This document shows, piece after piece, positions 52,154-60,590 of a DNA stretch of 64,000 bases. A program made the translations under genes and the position numbers. The stretch is from Anderseniella sp963700735 (lineage in GTDB: Bacteria; Pseudomonadota; Alphaproteobacteria; Rhizobiales; Aestuariivirgaceae): NCBI GenBank assembly GCA_963700735.1, contig CAVOYR010000005.1, forward strand, positions 496,001 through 560,000, given 5' to 3'. Under the pieces are notes generated by a model. The model ran no database searches, was not told the origin of the DNA, and was given only the letters and a program-made list of their open reading frames with translations. How positions within the stretch are numbered: position 1 is the stretch's first letter; each line of letters starts with the position of its first letter.

Positions 52154-52461
52154 CTTTTTGCGCTCGGCAGCAGACCCGCCTTGCCGAGCGCGCCGGACAA
52201 AAAATCGTTCTCCAGCGTCAGCTCTCCGATCTTCGCATGCAGGGTTTTCACATCAATGGCCGGTTCCGCCGCGCCCTTCAGAGCTTCGCCAAACACTCCG
52301 GTGGCGCCCTCAAGAAGCTGATCGCGCCACTGCTTGATCTGGTTGGGATGTACGTCAAACTCCTGCGCCAACTCCATCAAGGTCTTCTCACCCTTGATCG
52401 CGGCCACTGAAACTTTTGCCTTGAATACCGGGCTGTGATTCCGGCGTGGTCGTCTTGCCAT
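52150..52461 (-). CDS. IS3 family OrfA
   Basis: A 103-residue helix-turn-helix protein: MARRPRRNHSPVFKAKVSVA, LMELAQEFDVHPNQIKQWRD and a zipper-like helix LHAKIGELTLENDFLSGALG. It overlaps orfB by ATGA (52150-52153), which suits coupled or frameshifted expression. ATG 52461 is preceded by AAGGAGAAGACC; the longer in-frame extension is not needed. Confidence 0.85.
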   Translation of the reverse strand: MARRPRRNHSPVFKAKVSVAAIKGEKTLMELAQEFDVHPNQIKQWRDQLLEGATGVFGEALKGAAEPAIDVKTLHAKIGELTLENDFLSGALGKAGLLPSAKR

Positions 52462-52583
52462 GGTCTTCTCCTTGCTCGCAGCATCATGCCGCGGTTGCAC
52501 GGAAAATCCACGGCTGTTCAGTTTTCCCGAGCCAGCTCTGATCGCAAAGCTCGCCGCCACCAATGCCGCGTAGAGAGCGAGGG

Positions 52584-53456
52584 GGTAGTGTCGCAAAGAT
52601 TCCGCCGCGGCGAAGATAGCTTTTCAAGGTAGTGTCGCAAAGCTTGGGATTTGAGTTGCGTTACCTGGTGCGTCGAGCAAGACCCACACTTTCCCGAGAC
52701 TCAGTCAGGATTGAAGAGTTGATCAGTTTCAAAGGCGCGCAGCACCCGAAATCGGTGATCCTATATGCCGTCTATTCCTACGTTCGCTTTCCCGTTTCGT
52801 ATCGCAATCTCGAAGAGATTATGGCCGAACGTGGCATCGATTTGGATCATGCAACGCTCAATCGTTGGGTCGAGAAATATGCGGGTGCCATTGCCGAAGA
52901 GGTGCATCGCCGGAAGCCACCGACAGGCTGCTCGTGGCGAATGGACGAAACGTATGTCAAAGTTAAGGGCAAGTGGACATACTTGTACCGAGCAATCGAC
53001 AAGAAAGGGAAAACCCTTGATTTCATGCTGTCTGAGCACCGCGACGAGGCCGCAGCGACTGCATTTTTCGTGAAAGCCATCGGCAATAACGGCTGGCCGG
53101 ACAAGGTTGTTATCGACAAGAGCGGATCGAATATGGCGGGTCTGTTCAACATGAACTGCCTGCTGGTAATGCATAACTGGTGCTGGCTGATCAAGGTCCT
53201 GCAAGTGAAATATCTCAATAACATAATCGAACAGGACCAAAGGTTCATAAGGAAACTCACTCGGCCGATGCAGACCTTCAAATCGTTCAATTCAGCCGCA
53301 GCCACCTTGGCAGGCATCGAGGTCGCGCATATGATCCGCAAAGGTCAGCTTGACCAGTCAGAGCAGTCTGGCTTTGCGCAGTTCGCAGCACTCGCTGGGT
53401 AGGTGTGGCCGCTAGAAAAGCTATCTTCGCCGCAGCGGAATCTTTGCGACACTACC
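52584..53456 (+). mobile_element. IS6-like insertion sequence with long inverted ends
   Basis: Both ends carry GGTAGTGTCGCAAAGATTCC followed by GC(C/T)GCGGCGAAGATAGCTTTT, inverted, about 42 bases with one difference. A second GGTAGTGTCGCAAAG lies internally at 52628, so the left end is doubled. One intact transposase gene fills the rest. Confidence 0.82.
52632..53402 (+). CDS. IS6 family transposase
   Basis: A DDE transposase of up to 256 residues. Core motifs: YVRFPVSYRNLEEIMAERGI, TLNRWVEKYAGAIAEEV, CSWRMDETYVKVKGKWTYLY (first Asp), GWPDKVVIDKSGSN (second Asp) and NNIIEQDQRFIRKLTRPMQT (Glu). The frame opens with GTG at 52632 inside the terminal repeat region; an ATG at 52821 would be too short, so an upstream start is likely. 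NNIIEQDHR-type spacing is conserved. The element appears intact. Confidence 0.88.
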   Translation: MSQSLGFELRYLVRRARPTLSRDSVRIEELISFKGAQHPKSVILYAVYSYVRFPVSYRNLEEIMAERGIDLDHATLNRWVEKYAGAIAEEVHRRKPPTGCSWRMDETYVKVKGKWTYLYRAIDKKGKTLDFMLSEHRDEAAATAFFVKAIGNNGWPDKVVIDKSGSNMAGLFNMNCLLVMHNWCWLIKVLQVKYLNNIIEQDQRFIRKLTRPMQTFKSFNSAAATLAGIEVAHMIRKGQLDQSEQSGFAQFAALAG

Positions 53457-53519
53457 TTTATATGTCATGCGAAATTGGGGAAAATCGGATTGATTAACAG
53501 GCCGCAGCAAGGAAATGGA

Positions 53520-54059
53520 ATGCTTTCTTCGATTGTCCCCGAGCGCTGGCGCGGGCCGATCATGTACGTGTTAATGTCTGTATTTGTGACCTGGCATGCA
53601 ATCTGCCTGATCGTCGGCCCAGCGCCACAGACAAGTGTGATGGCACAGGCGCTTCGACCGCTGGTAAGTTCCTATCTCCGCCTCTTTTCTCTCGACGTCA
53701 AATGGGGCTTCTTCGCGCCGATCGGGGGGGCGTCCGAGTTCCGCTACCTCGTCCTTGATAGCTCCGGCATAGTACACACATTTTGGCCAACAGCGGGGCT
53801 GGCTTGGTATCACCCGAGCGAGCTTTGGATGATCGACCGATACAGAACGGTGGTGCAACGTCCGGATATCTACGGAGACCATCTCATAGCCGAGTACTGC
53901 CGCAAGCACTCCACACTCAAGCCGGTCGAAATCAAACTCCAGGAGGTGGTGCAGGTAGAAGACCTGCTGCCCTCACATCATCTAGCGGGGAAACACCCGC
54001 TTGATCGCGAGTTCGCGGCATCCAAAACACTGAGGACGAAGAAATGTTCCCAGTCTTGA
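53520..54059 (+). CDS. Small membrane protein paired with an HTTM-domain protein
   Basis: A 179-residue protein with one N-terminal membrane segment (YVLMSVFVTWHAICLIVGPA) and a soluble part probably outside the membrane: LRPLVSSYLRLFSLDVKWGF, FAPIGGASEFRYLVLDS, WMIDRYRTVVQRPDIYGDHL. The pattern 'WH..-GPAP...-LRPL..YL.LF.LD..W.FFAP' is shared with uncharacterised proteins encoded next to HTTM genes. AGGAA precedes ATG 53520. Its end overlaps the HTTM start by 16 bases, so the two are translationally coupled and probably form a complex. Function unknown. Confidence 0.72.
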   Translation: MLSSIVPERWRGPIMYVLMSVFVTWHAICLIVGPAPQTSVMAQALRPLVSSYLRLFSLDVKWGFFAPIGGASEFRYLVLDSSGIVHTFWPTAGLAWYHPSELWMIDRYRTVVQRPDIYGDHLIAEYCRKHSTLKPVEIKLQEVVQVEDLLPSHHLAGKHPLDREFAASKTLRTKKCSQS

Positions 54060-55312
54060 GGGCGTCACTCAAGCGCGTTTGGGATCACGTCTGGTTTCAG
54101 GACCGTCCGACCACGCAACTCGAACTGATCCGTATCGGGCTCGGCTTCGCTATGCTGTGTCACTACGGGCTCGGCAGTGCCTATCTCTTCGAGATCTGGG
54201 GCAATCAAGGCTGGTTTCCGCCCGAATTGCTTACAAAACTTCCTCCCGATGACACATCAATGACTTCGCTGTTGTATTACATTACGCAGCCTTGGCAACT
54301 CGTCGTTGTACACATCATATTCCTGTTTTGCTGTGCAATGTTCATGGTTGGCTGGCGGGTAACTTGGGTGAAGTGGCTCGTACTTGTCGGGCACCTCTCC
54401 TATGCGCAGCGAACTCCGGAAGTGACATATGGTGTCGACGCGATTCTGGCTAGCCTTTTGTTACTTCTCTGCCTGGCACCAATCGGCAAAGCGCTAAGCC
54501 TTGATCGTGTGCGGGCCTTGCGCCAGGCGAAGCAAGCAAATCTCAGTGCGCAAATACCAGTGTTTACTAGCCGTTGGGCATTTGCATGCCGTCGCCTGAT
54601 GCAGCTGCAGATGGCGGTGCTGTTCTTTTTCAGCGCAGCGCACAAGCTTGGCGAGCAGGAATGGTGGCAGGGTGACGCGATCTGGTACGTGTTCTCTCTG
54701 ACTGAGTATTATAGTGGTAATTTGCTGGATTTGTTTGCAGCACACTTCTGGATTGTCAATATCGCGACCTACGGTACCGTTCTGATCGAGATCGCATTTC
54801 CATTCCTTATCTGGCAGCGAACCACGCGTGCCTGGCTCTTGGCCGGCGCAGTGTTGCTGCATCTATTGTTCTTTTTCTTCCTCGGCCTTTACTATTTTTC
54901 TTGGGTGATGATCATGGGCCACCTCAGTTTCTTGCGAACGCAGTGGATTGACAGTTTTGGAGCGTGGTGGAAGAAGCGGATGGGCCCTATGGAGATGATT
55001 TACGATGGGCGCTGCAAGTTCTGTGTGCGATCGATGGCGTGGTTTCTGGCATTCGATAATCTCGGCCAGATCAATATCAGAAATTTTCGTATTCACCCGT
55101 CGTCGGTGGTTAGTGACGAGGAGATGAACAAGGCGCTGCATATGGTGCTTGCGGACGGAACTGCACTGTCTGGCTTCGAAGCCTATCGGTATGCAGTATT
55201 ACGGGTACCCGGCCTGTGGTGGCTGGTGCCGTTTTTCTATATTCCTGGTCTGAGCAGGCTTGTTGGAACTCCGATCTACAACTGGATTGCCGCAAACCGC
55301 AGCAAACTCTAG
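54044..55312 (+). CDS. HTTM (vitamin K gamma-carboxylase-like) membrane protein fused to a DCC thiol-oxidoreductase-like domain
   Basis: A 422-residue protein. Residues 1-305 form an HTTM domain, related to vitamin K-dependent gamma-carboxylases: LELIRIGLGFAMLCHYGLGS, YVTYGV-type RTPEVTYGVDAILASLLLLL, LMQLQMAVLFFFSAAHKLGE with the conserved Lys, and several more helices. Residues about 316-415 form a DCC/DUF393 domain with the motif MIYDGRCKFCVRSMAW (DGxCxxC), resembling thioredoxin-like disulfide proteins. Bacterial HTTM proteins have no proven carboxylase role. The fusion in one chain suggests thiol redox and the membrane domain act together, as VKOR and carboxylase do in animals; that parallel is inference. 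It is coupled to the gene before it. Confidence 0.85.
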   Translation: MFPVLRASLKRVWDHVWFQDRPTTQLELIRIGLGFAMLCHYGLGSAYLFEIWGNQGWFPPELLTKLPPDDTSMTSLLYYITQPWQLVVVHIIFLFCCAMFMVGWRVTWVKWLVLVGHLSYAQRTPEVTYGVDAILASLLLLLCLAPIGKALSLDRVRALRQAKQANLSAQIPVFTSRWAFACRRLMQLQMAVLFFFSAAHKLGEQEWWQGDAIWYVFSLTEYYSGNLLDLFAAHFWIVNIATYGTVLIEIAFPFLIWQRTTRAWLLAGAVLLHLLFFFFLGLYYFSWVMIMGHLSFLRTQWIDSFGAWWKKRMGPMEMIYDGRCKFCVRSMAWFLAFDNLGQINIRNFRIHPSSVVSDEEMNKALHMVLADGTALSGFEAYRYAVLRVPGLWWLVPFFYIPGLSRLVGTPIYNWIAANRSKL

Positions 55313-55501
55313 CAGCAAGATGCGTTCAAGGCGATGCGGGGCTACTCCGACATGGTCTGGATTGCGCTGCATTTTGACTTGGCCCAGGATGTGCCAAGCG
55401 TGAGTAATACCAACCAGCATTGATAAGTACCGATGTGCCCAGTCACGCAAGCCGATGGACATGATCTTCCAGGGCTGGTCGATGAGGTTGTTCCAGGCCT
55501 A

Positions 55502-56662
55502 ATACCAACCGGCGTAGTGGCTGACTCAAGTGGGTAGGCAAATCAGCGATTGTCTGACTCGATGTGGCAAACAGGAGGTTTGCCATGGTTGCTGCGACAC
55601 CCCTTCGGCCTGACTTTTGTGCTGCGGATCTGAGGGCCCTGGCCCGGGCATCGAAGGATGCCAACCAGACCCGGCGTCTGTTGGCTTTGGCGAGTATTTA
55701 TGATGGCAGCTCACGCCGGGCTGCCGCCGAGGTTGGCGGCGTCACGGCGCAGATCATCCGTGACTGGGTGGTGCGGTTTAATGCCAGAGGTCCCGATGGC
55801 CTGCTGGATGGCAAGGCGCCCGGGCGGGTGCCAAAGCTGAACGAGGCACAGCGGCAGGCGCTGGTTGAGCTGATTGAGCGTGGCCCAATCCCGGCGATTG
55901 ACGAGGTGGTGCGCTGGCGCCTGAAGGACCTGGCCCAGTGGGTGTACCGGGAGTACCGCATCTCCATCGATGAAAGCACGTTGGGGCGGATGCTGAAGGC
56001 GATGGGCTACCGCAAGCTGTCGGCCCGGCCACACCATCATGCTCAGAACGAGTTGCAGTCAGAGCATTTTAAAAAACCTTCCCGGAACAGATCGACGCCA
56101 TCCAGTGTGGCCTGCCGGCCGACACCGCGATAGAGCTGTGGTGGCAGGATGAGGCCCGTATCGGGCAGAAGAACAAGATCACCAGGCGCTGGGCCCGACG
56201 TGGCACCAGGCCGTCAGCCCCGCTGGACCAGCGCACTTCATCAGCCTATATCTTCGGGGCCATCTGCCCGGCCAAGGGCAAGGGGGCCGGCCTGGTCATG
56301 CCGTGGTGCGATACCGAGGCCATGAATGCGCATCTTGCCGAGATCAGTGCCCAGGTCGACACTGGTGCCCACGCTGTCCTCATCCTCGATCAGGCTGGAT
56401 GGCATGCCTCAAAGCAGCTCAAGGGTCCCCGGCAACATCACGCTGCTGTTCCTGCCGCCGAAGTCGCCGGAACTCAATCCGGTTGAAAACGTCTGGCAGT
56501 ACCTGCGTGACAACTGGTTGTCCAACCGGGTCTTCCATTCCTACGACGATATTGTCGCACTGTCATGTCAGGCCTGGAACAACCTCATCGACCAGCCTTG
56601 GAAGATCATGTCCATCGGATTGCGTGACTGGGCGCATCGGTACTGATCAATGCCGGTTGGTA
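55502..56662 (+). mobile_element. IS630 subtype 2, copy E (complete ends, dead transposase)
   Basis: 1161 bp, starting ATACCAACCGGC and ending GCCGGTTGGTA, with TA at 55500-55501 and 56663-56664. It inserted into remnant F. The transposase gene carries a one-base insertion, so it cannot move itself, although its ends are intact. Confidence 0.9.
55585..56646 (+). pseudogene. IS630 subtype 2 transposase with an inactivating insertion (copy E)
   Basis: Begins MVAATPLRPDFCAADLRALA and keeps the T TTT AAA slippery site near 56066. In the second frame the sequence reads normally to DQAGWHASKQLK, then an extra G in CTCAAGGGTCCC (near 56424) shifts it to a stop at 56486. The rest of the catalytic core, PPKSPELNPVENVWQYLRDN, is still present in the neighbouring frame. 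Confidence 0.88.
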
Positions 56663-57210
56663 TAACATGACAGGGCGACGATTTCCTCGTAGGAGCGGAA
56701 GACCCGATTGGACAGCCAGTTGTCACGCAGGTACTGCCAGACGTTCTCAACCGGATTGAGTTCCGGCGACTTCGGCGGCAGGAACAGCAGCGTGATGTTG
56801 CCGGGGACCCTTGAGTTACTTCGAGGAATGCCATCCGGCCTAATCGAGGATGAGGACAGCGTAGGCGCCGATTTCGACCTGGGCACTGATCTCGACAAGA
56901 TGCGCATTCATGGCCTCGGTATCGCACCACGGCAGGACCAGGGCAGCTCCTTTGCCCCGCTTCGGGCAGATCGCCCCGAAGATATAGGCTGATGAAGTGC
57001 GCTGGTCCTGCGGGGCTGACGGTCTGGTGCCACGTCGGGCCCAGCGCCTGGTGATCTTGTTCTTCTGCCCGATACGGGCCTCATCCTGCCACCACAGCTC
57101 TATCGCGGTGTCGGTCGGCAGACCACGTTGGATGGCGTAGATATGTTCCGGGAAGGTTTTATGGAATGGCCCGCCCCTGTCCCCAGTGATGTAAAGTTGC
57201 TGGAGTATCA

Positions 57211-58372
57211 TACCAAATCCCATTGATCAGAACCTGTGAGCCCAGTCACGCAGGCCGATGGACATGATGCGCCAGGGCTGGTCGATGAGGCTGTTCCAAG
57301 CATGGCAGCAGTGATCGACCAGGTTGTCGTAGGACGTGAACACCAGGTTGGACAGCCAGTTGTCGCGCATGAACTGCCAGATGTTCTCTACCGGGTTCAG
57401 TTCAGGGCATTTGGGTGGGAGCGGGAGCAGGGTAATGTTGGCAGGAACCTTGAGGCGCTTCGACAGGTGCCAGCCGGCCTGGTCGAGGATAACGACGGCA
57501 TGAGCGCCAGGGCTGACTTCGCCAGAGATCTCGGCGAGATGCAGGTTCATGGCCTCGGTGTTGCAGGCCGGCAGGACCAGGGCAGCTCCTTTGCCCCGCT
57601 TCGGGCAGATCGCCCCGAAGATATAGGTCGAGGTCGTGCGCTGGTCCTGTGGGGCTGACGGTCTCGTGCCACGCCTGGCCCAACGCCTGGTGATCTTGTT
57701 CTTCTGGCCGATGCGGGCCTCGTCGGCGAACCAGATCTCTAGCTTGTCCCGGTGGATGCCCTTATCTTTGGCGATCGCCGCCAGGCGCGAGGGGAAACTT
57801 TTTTAAAATCCTCAATGGATCCCTCAGCCTGGGCATGATGGCGCGGCCGGGCCGACAGCTTGCGATACCCCATCGCGCGAAGCTCCCGGCTCAAGGTCTG
57901 CTTGGCAATGCTGATCCGGAACTCTTCCCAGATCCACTGACACAGGTCGACCAGGCGCCAGCGTACCACCCCATGGGCTGCCGGAACCGGCCCGCTCTCC
58001 AGCATCTGCACCAGCGCAGCCCGCTGCCTGTCGCCAAGCTTCGAGGGCTGGCCAGGCGCCTTGCGGTTGACCAGTCCATCCGGCCCCTCGGCATTGAACC
58101 TCACCACCCAGTCCCGCACGATCTGCAGCGTCACGCCACCAAGCTCAGCGGCCTGTGTCCGTGTTGCTCCATCATAGATCGCCGCCAATGCCAGCAGCCG
58201 CCGGGTTTGGGCTGCATCTTTCGACTGTCGGGCAATCGCCCTCAATCTGGTCGCATCAAAATCTGAACGCAGAGCTATCGCCATGACAAACCTCCTTCGT
58301 TTGCCATGCTGAAATCACGCTGCAGCTGATTTGAAAACCCTCAAACGAGTCAGGACCTCAGAGACTTGGTAT
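57211..58372 (-). mobile_element. IS630 family insertion sequence, subtype 1, copy C (complete)
   Basis: Same as copies A and B except for one extra A just upstream of the transposase ribosome site (GCTGAAATCAC). The bases outside both ends are CA (57209-57210 and 58373-58374) rather than TA. About 50 unassigned bases separate it from remnant F. On its right it abuts an IS110 fragment. Confidence 0.92.
57227..58284 (-). CDS. IS630 family transposase made by -1 frameshifting (copy C)
   Basis: Same translation as copies A and B: helix-turn-helix frame from ATG 58284 to the T TTT AAA site near 57803, then the DDE frame to 57227. The frames are intact, so with its ends in place it may be active. 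Confidence 0.85.
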
Positions 58373-58390
58373 CAACCGGAGGAACGGGTT

Positions 58391-58704
58391 ATGAAGATTG
58401 CAGTTCTTGGAATTGACCTCGGCAAGAATGTCTGCAGCCTTGTTGGTCTCGATGTGAACGGCGCCGTTGTGATGCGCCGGCGAGCCAGACGGGACCTGCT
58501 GGTGGATATGTCGGCCAATTGCCGTCATGCATTGTCGGGATGGAGGCCTGTTGCGGTGCCCATTATCTTGGCCAGTTGTTTGCTGCCGTAGGACACGACG
58601 TCCGCCTGATGTCACCGGAATATGTCCGTCCTTATGTGAAGGCCCACAAGAACGACGATCGCGACGCTGAAGGGATCGCAGAAGCGGCAACCCGGCCGAC
58701 GATG
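58391..58704 (+). pseudogene. IS110 family transposase, N-terminal remnant with a frameshift
   Basis: MKIAVLGIDLGKNVCSLVGL starts at 58391 and shifts frame near 58520 into LPSCIVGMEACCGAHYLGQL, VRLMSPEYVRPYVKAHKNDD and RDAEGIAEAATRPTMRF. These are the RuvC-like DEDD motifs of IS110. It is fused at about 58705 to an IS1380 fragment; the rest of the transposase is absent. Confidence 0.85.
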
Positions 58705-58980
58705 CGGTTCGCCGCAAATGCTGTGCGGCTCCAGCTTCACGCTCTGGCCTACAATCTGGCGAACTTGCTTCAGACAACGGCGACGCCCGAACTGATCGAG
58801 CGCTGGTCTCTGCCATCCCTGCGCGAACGCCTGATCAAGACCGGGGCGCGCCTGATGCGCCATGGCCGCTACGCTATCTTCCAGATGGCTGAGGCCGCCA
58901 TCCCGCGCGATGCCTTCGCGGCCATCCTAAACATGATCAACACCCTGCGAGGGCCACCACCAAGAGTAACGTGCGCATAA
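58705..58980 (+). pseudogene. IS1380 family transposase, C-terminal remnant
   Basis: NAVRLQLHALAYNLANLLQT, ERWSLPSLRERLIKTGARLM and HGRYAIFQMAEAAIPRDAFA match the tail of IS1380 transposases and parallel the piece at 39672-39893, but with many differences, so it derives from another element. It continues in frame from the IS110 remnant. Confidence 0.82.
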
Positions 58981-59035
58981 CCGGAACCACAGCCAAATCC
59001 ACGATATTAAACACCAGCGACGGGAAAACTGTGTT

Positions 59036-59204
59036 CGGCGCATGGCCAAATCACGACTCCGGGCGCCAAGACGACCGACTTGGCGGCGTCACGCACCAAT
59101 TGTGGAACTGCCAGAGCGAACCAACGTCGAAAAAGACTTGGCAATCCACCTTGGATGACTTTTACTGTGTCAGAAGGCGATCCAAATGGGGAATGCCGGG
59201 ATAA
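59036..59204 (+). repeat. Dispersed repeat R, diverged third copy (tentative)
   Basis: GATCCAAATGGGGAATGCCG at its end, GAACCAACGTCGAAAAAGAC in the middle and GGCCAAATCACGACTCCGG at the start follow the same order and spacing as in copies 1 and 2, with much lower identity. No gene is evident in it. Confidence 0.4.
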
Positions 59205-59206
59205 CT

Positions 59207-59395
59207 ATGTTGCCAAGAGTAGCGAGATTGGCCATTGGCCTCGACTCGACAAAACACGAAGAAGAAACTCAGGGCACCCGTACCAATCCGGAGCGTGGCT
59301 ATTTCAAATGGGCCGTAACGCAGGGGGTCCTAGTCAACCCCGATCAGAAGGAGACGAAGCCAATCGCGGTGCTGCGCAGCATGAAGCGCAATTAA
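59207..59395 (+). pseudogene. Short orphan frame, probably a gene remnant
   Basis: Reads RVARLAIGLDSTKHEEETQG, TRTNPERGYFKWAVTQGVLV and NPDQKETKPIAVLRSMKRN before a stop. The composition is protein-like, but there is no credible start and I do not recognise the family. It follows repeat R copy 3 directly, as if the repeat had replaced its 5' end. Confidence 0.3.
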
Positions 59396-59559
59396 CGCTG
59401 TGGGACAAGATTATGACACTGCTGGCATGAGTTGCAAACATTTACCGCCTCGGGAATGGTAGTTATCAGACTGAGGGTGACGGGATCCGGGACCAGCGCA
59501 CATCGGAGATGCATAAGCTCAAATTGAAGTATTGGTAATTGTGACAAGTGGAGACTGAG

Positions 59560-60033
59560 ATGAGACAGAAAAGAATTTTTCTTGGCAGCCTTCTGGCTGG
59601 CGTGAGCATGCTTTTTATCACTTTGACCCCCGGGGCAGCCGGCGCGGTGCCGCTGACCAGCGGGACAGCTCTTAATTTTGACAGATTGGCAACTTCGACC
59701 AACGGTATCTTCACTCTCGTACAAAGGCGACGCGGCGGTGTTGGACGCCGGGGCGGTGCCGGACGAAGAGGCGGTGTTGGCCGAAGGGGTGGTGTTGGCC
59801 GAAGGGGTGGTGTTGGCCGAAGGGGTGGTGTTGGCCGAAGGGGTGGTTACGGCCGTCGCGGTGGTTACGGCCGTCGCGGTGGTTATGGTGTAGCACCATG
59901 GATCGGACTTGGTCTCGGTACTGCTGCTATATTAAGTGGCCGTTGTGCCAATGTAAGTCAGCGGTGCACAGCCCGTTGGGGTTACAATAATGGTGACTAC
60001 TGGGGATGCATGAGGTATGAGAATTGCAACTGA
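59560..60033 (+). CDS. Secreted Arg-Gly-rich repeat protein
   Basis: A 157-residue exported protein with a signal peptide (MRQKRIFLGSLLAGVSMLFI to GAAGA). After a short linker come nine hexapeptide repeats of RRGG(V/A/Y)G, encoded by 18-base units at about 59734-59890, several of them nearly identical (GGCCGAAGGGGTGGTGTT). A C-terminal region of about 45 residues follows with a hydrophobic Gly-rich stretch (WIGLGLGTAAIL) and four Cys (RCANVSQRCTARWGYNNG, WGCMRYENC), probably two disulfides. GTGGAGACTGAG precedes the start; an ATG at 59548 is also possible. A hairpin terminator follows at 60099. The strongly basic repeat may bind nucleic acid, polyphosphate or the cell surface; function unknown. 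Confidence 0.75.
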   Translation: MRQKRIFLGSLLAGVSMLFITLTPGAAGAVPLTSGTALNFDRLATSTNGIFTLVQRRRGGVGRRGGAGRRGGVGRRGGVGRRGGVGRRGGVGRRGGYGRRGGYGRRGGYGVAPWIGLGLGTAAILSGRCANVSQRCTARWGYNNGDYWGCMRYENCN

Positions 60034-60098
60034 CCTGACTGTTCAATCTTGAGCCGGGTTCAAATTAGCAACAAAAACCTCAATGCAGAACAAGTTTG

Positions 60099-60132
60099 AA
60101 AGGGGCATCACACAATGAGTGTGGTGCCCTTT
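60099..60132 (+). terminator. Rho-independent-type hairpin after the Arg-Gly repeat gene
   Basis: AAAGGGGCATCACAC-AATGA-GTGTGGTGCCCTTT forms a stem of about 14 pairs with one G-T pair and one bulge, then a short T stretch. It lies 66 bases after the stop codon at 60033. Confidence 0.65.
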
Positions 60133-60295
60133 GGTATATTAACCGGGGGTTTGACGTCCATGGTGGTTAACCCACCGGATTGGCTGCATTCGAACTCGGC
60201 CGTTCAGAAGAAGCATTCGCGACAGCGATACGAAGCGCAGACTGAATCGCACTGGGTTTGCCGGAGGGCGGATTGCTTGAGTTCTACGCTGCCAT

Positions 60296-60370
60296 TTTGA
60301 CGTTCTCAAGGGCCGCGTAGTAGTTTGCTTCCGCCTCTGCAGGCGGGATATTGCCGATCGGTTCCAGCCG
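60296..60370 (-). pseudogene. IS3 family transposase, C-terminal scrap
   Basis: Reads EPIGNIPPAEAEANYYAALE then NVKMAA and a stop, the typical last residues of one group of IS3 OrfB proteins, followed by the end-type sequence CGGCAAACCCAGTGCGATTC. The rest of the element is absent. Confidence 0.65.
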
Positions 60371-60395
60371 GCAATGAGAACCGAGGGTGTCTAGG

Positions 60396-60590
60396 TCATG
60401 TTGACAAACTCCTGACCCAAAGTCGAGCTGCGACGATGTGGATTATGCCGAGGTAGCTTTCAGCAGTCTTGTCGTATCGTGTTGCGAAGCGCCTGGAGCA
60501 TTTGAGTTTGTTGAAACAGCGCTCAATCTGGTTGCGTAAGGCATAGACGAAGCAGTCAACTGGAGCAGCCTGCTTTCGATTTGACCTTGA
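60396..60590 (-). pseudogene. IS5 family transposase, C-terminal remnant
   Basis: CFVYALRNQIERCFNKLKCS, RRFATRYDKTAESYLGIIHI and VAARLWVRSLST form the Glu-containing end of an IS5-type transposase (IERCFNKLK). It is cut on its 5' side by the IS256 repeat at 60591. Confidence 0.78.

Larger units (their letters stand above)
55408..57160 (-). mobile_element. IS630 subtype 2 remnant F, split by copy E
   Basis: One piece (55408-55500) holds the catalytic end with TACCAACCAGC and the codes for IMSIGLRDWAHRY; the other (56665-57160) continues it with NLVENVWQYLRDN-type sequence through ELWWQDEARIGQKNK. Removing copy E and one TA rejoins GGCC-TA-ACATGAC. The helix-turn-helix half is missing after TTCCGGGAAGGTTTT. 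Extra bases near 56810 (ggggacccttgag) also break the frame. Confidence 0.85.

Noticed and set aside
59734..59890. Regular 18-base repeats as a possible CRISPR array
   Set aside because: There are no unique spacers. The units are contiguous, in frame and encode a hexapeptide after a signal peptide.
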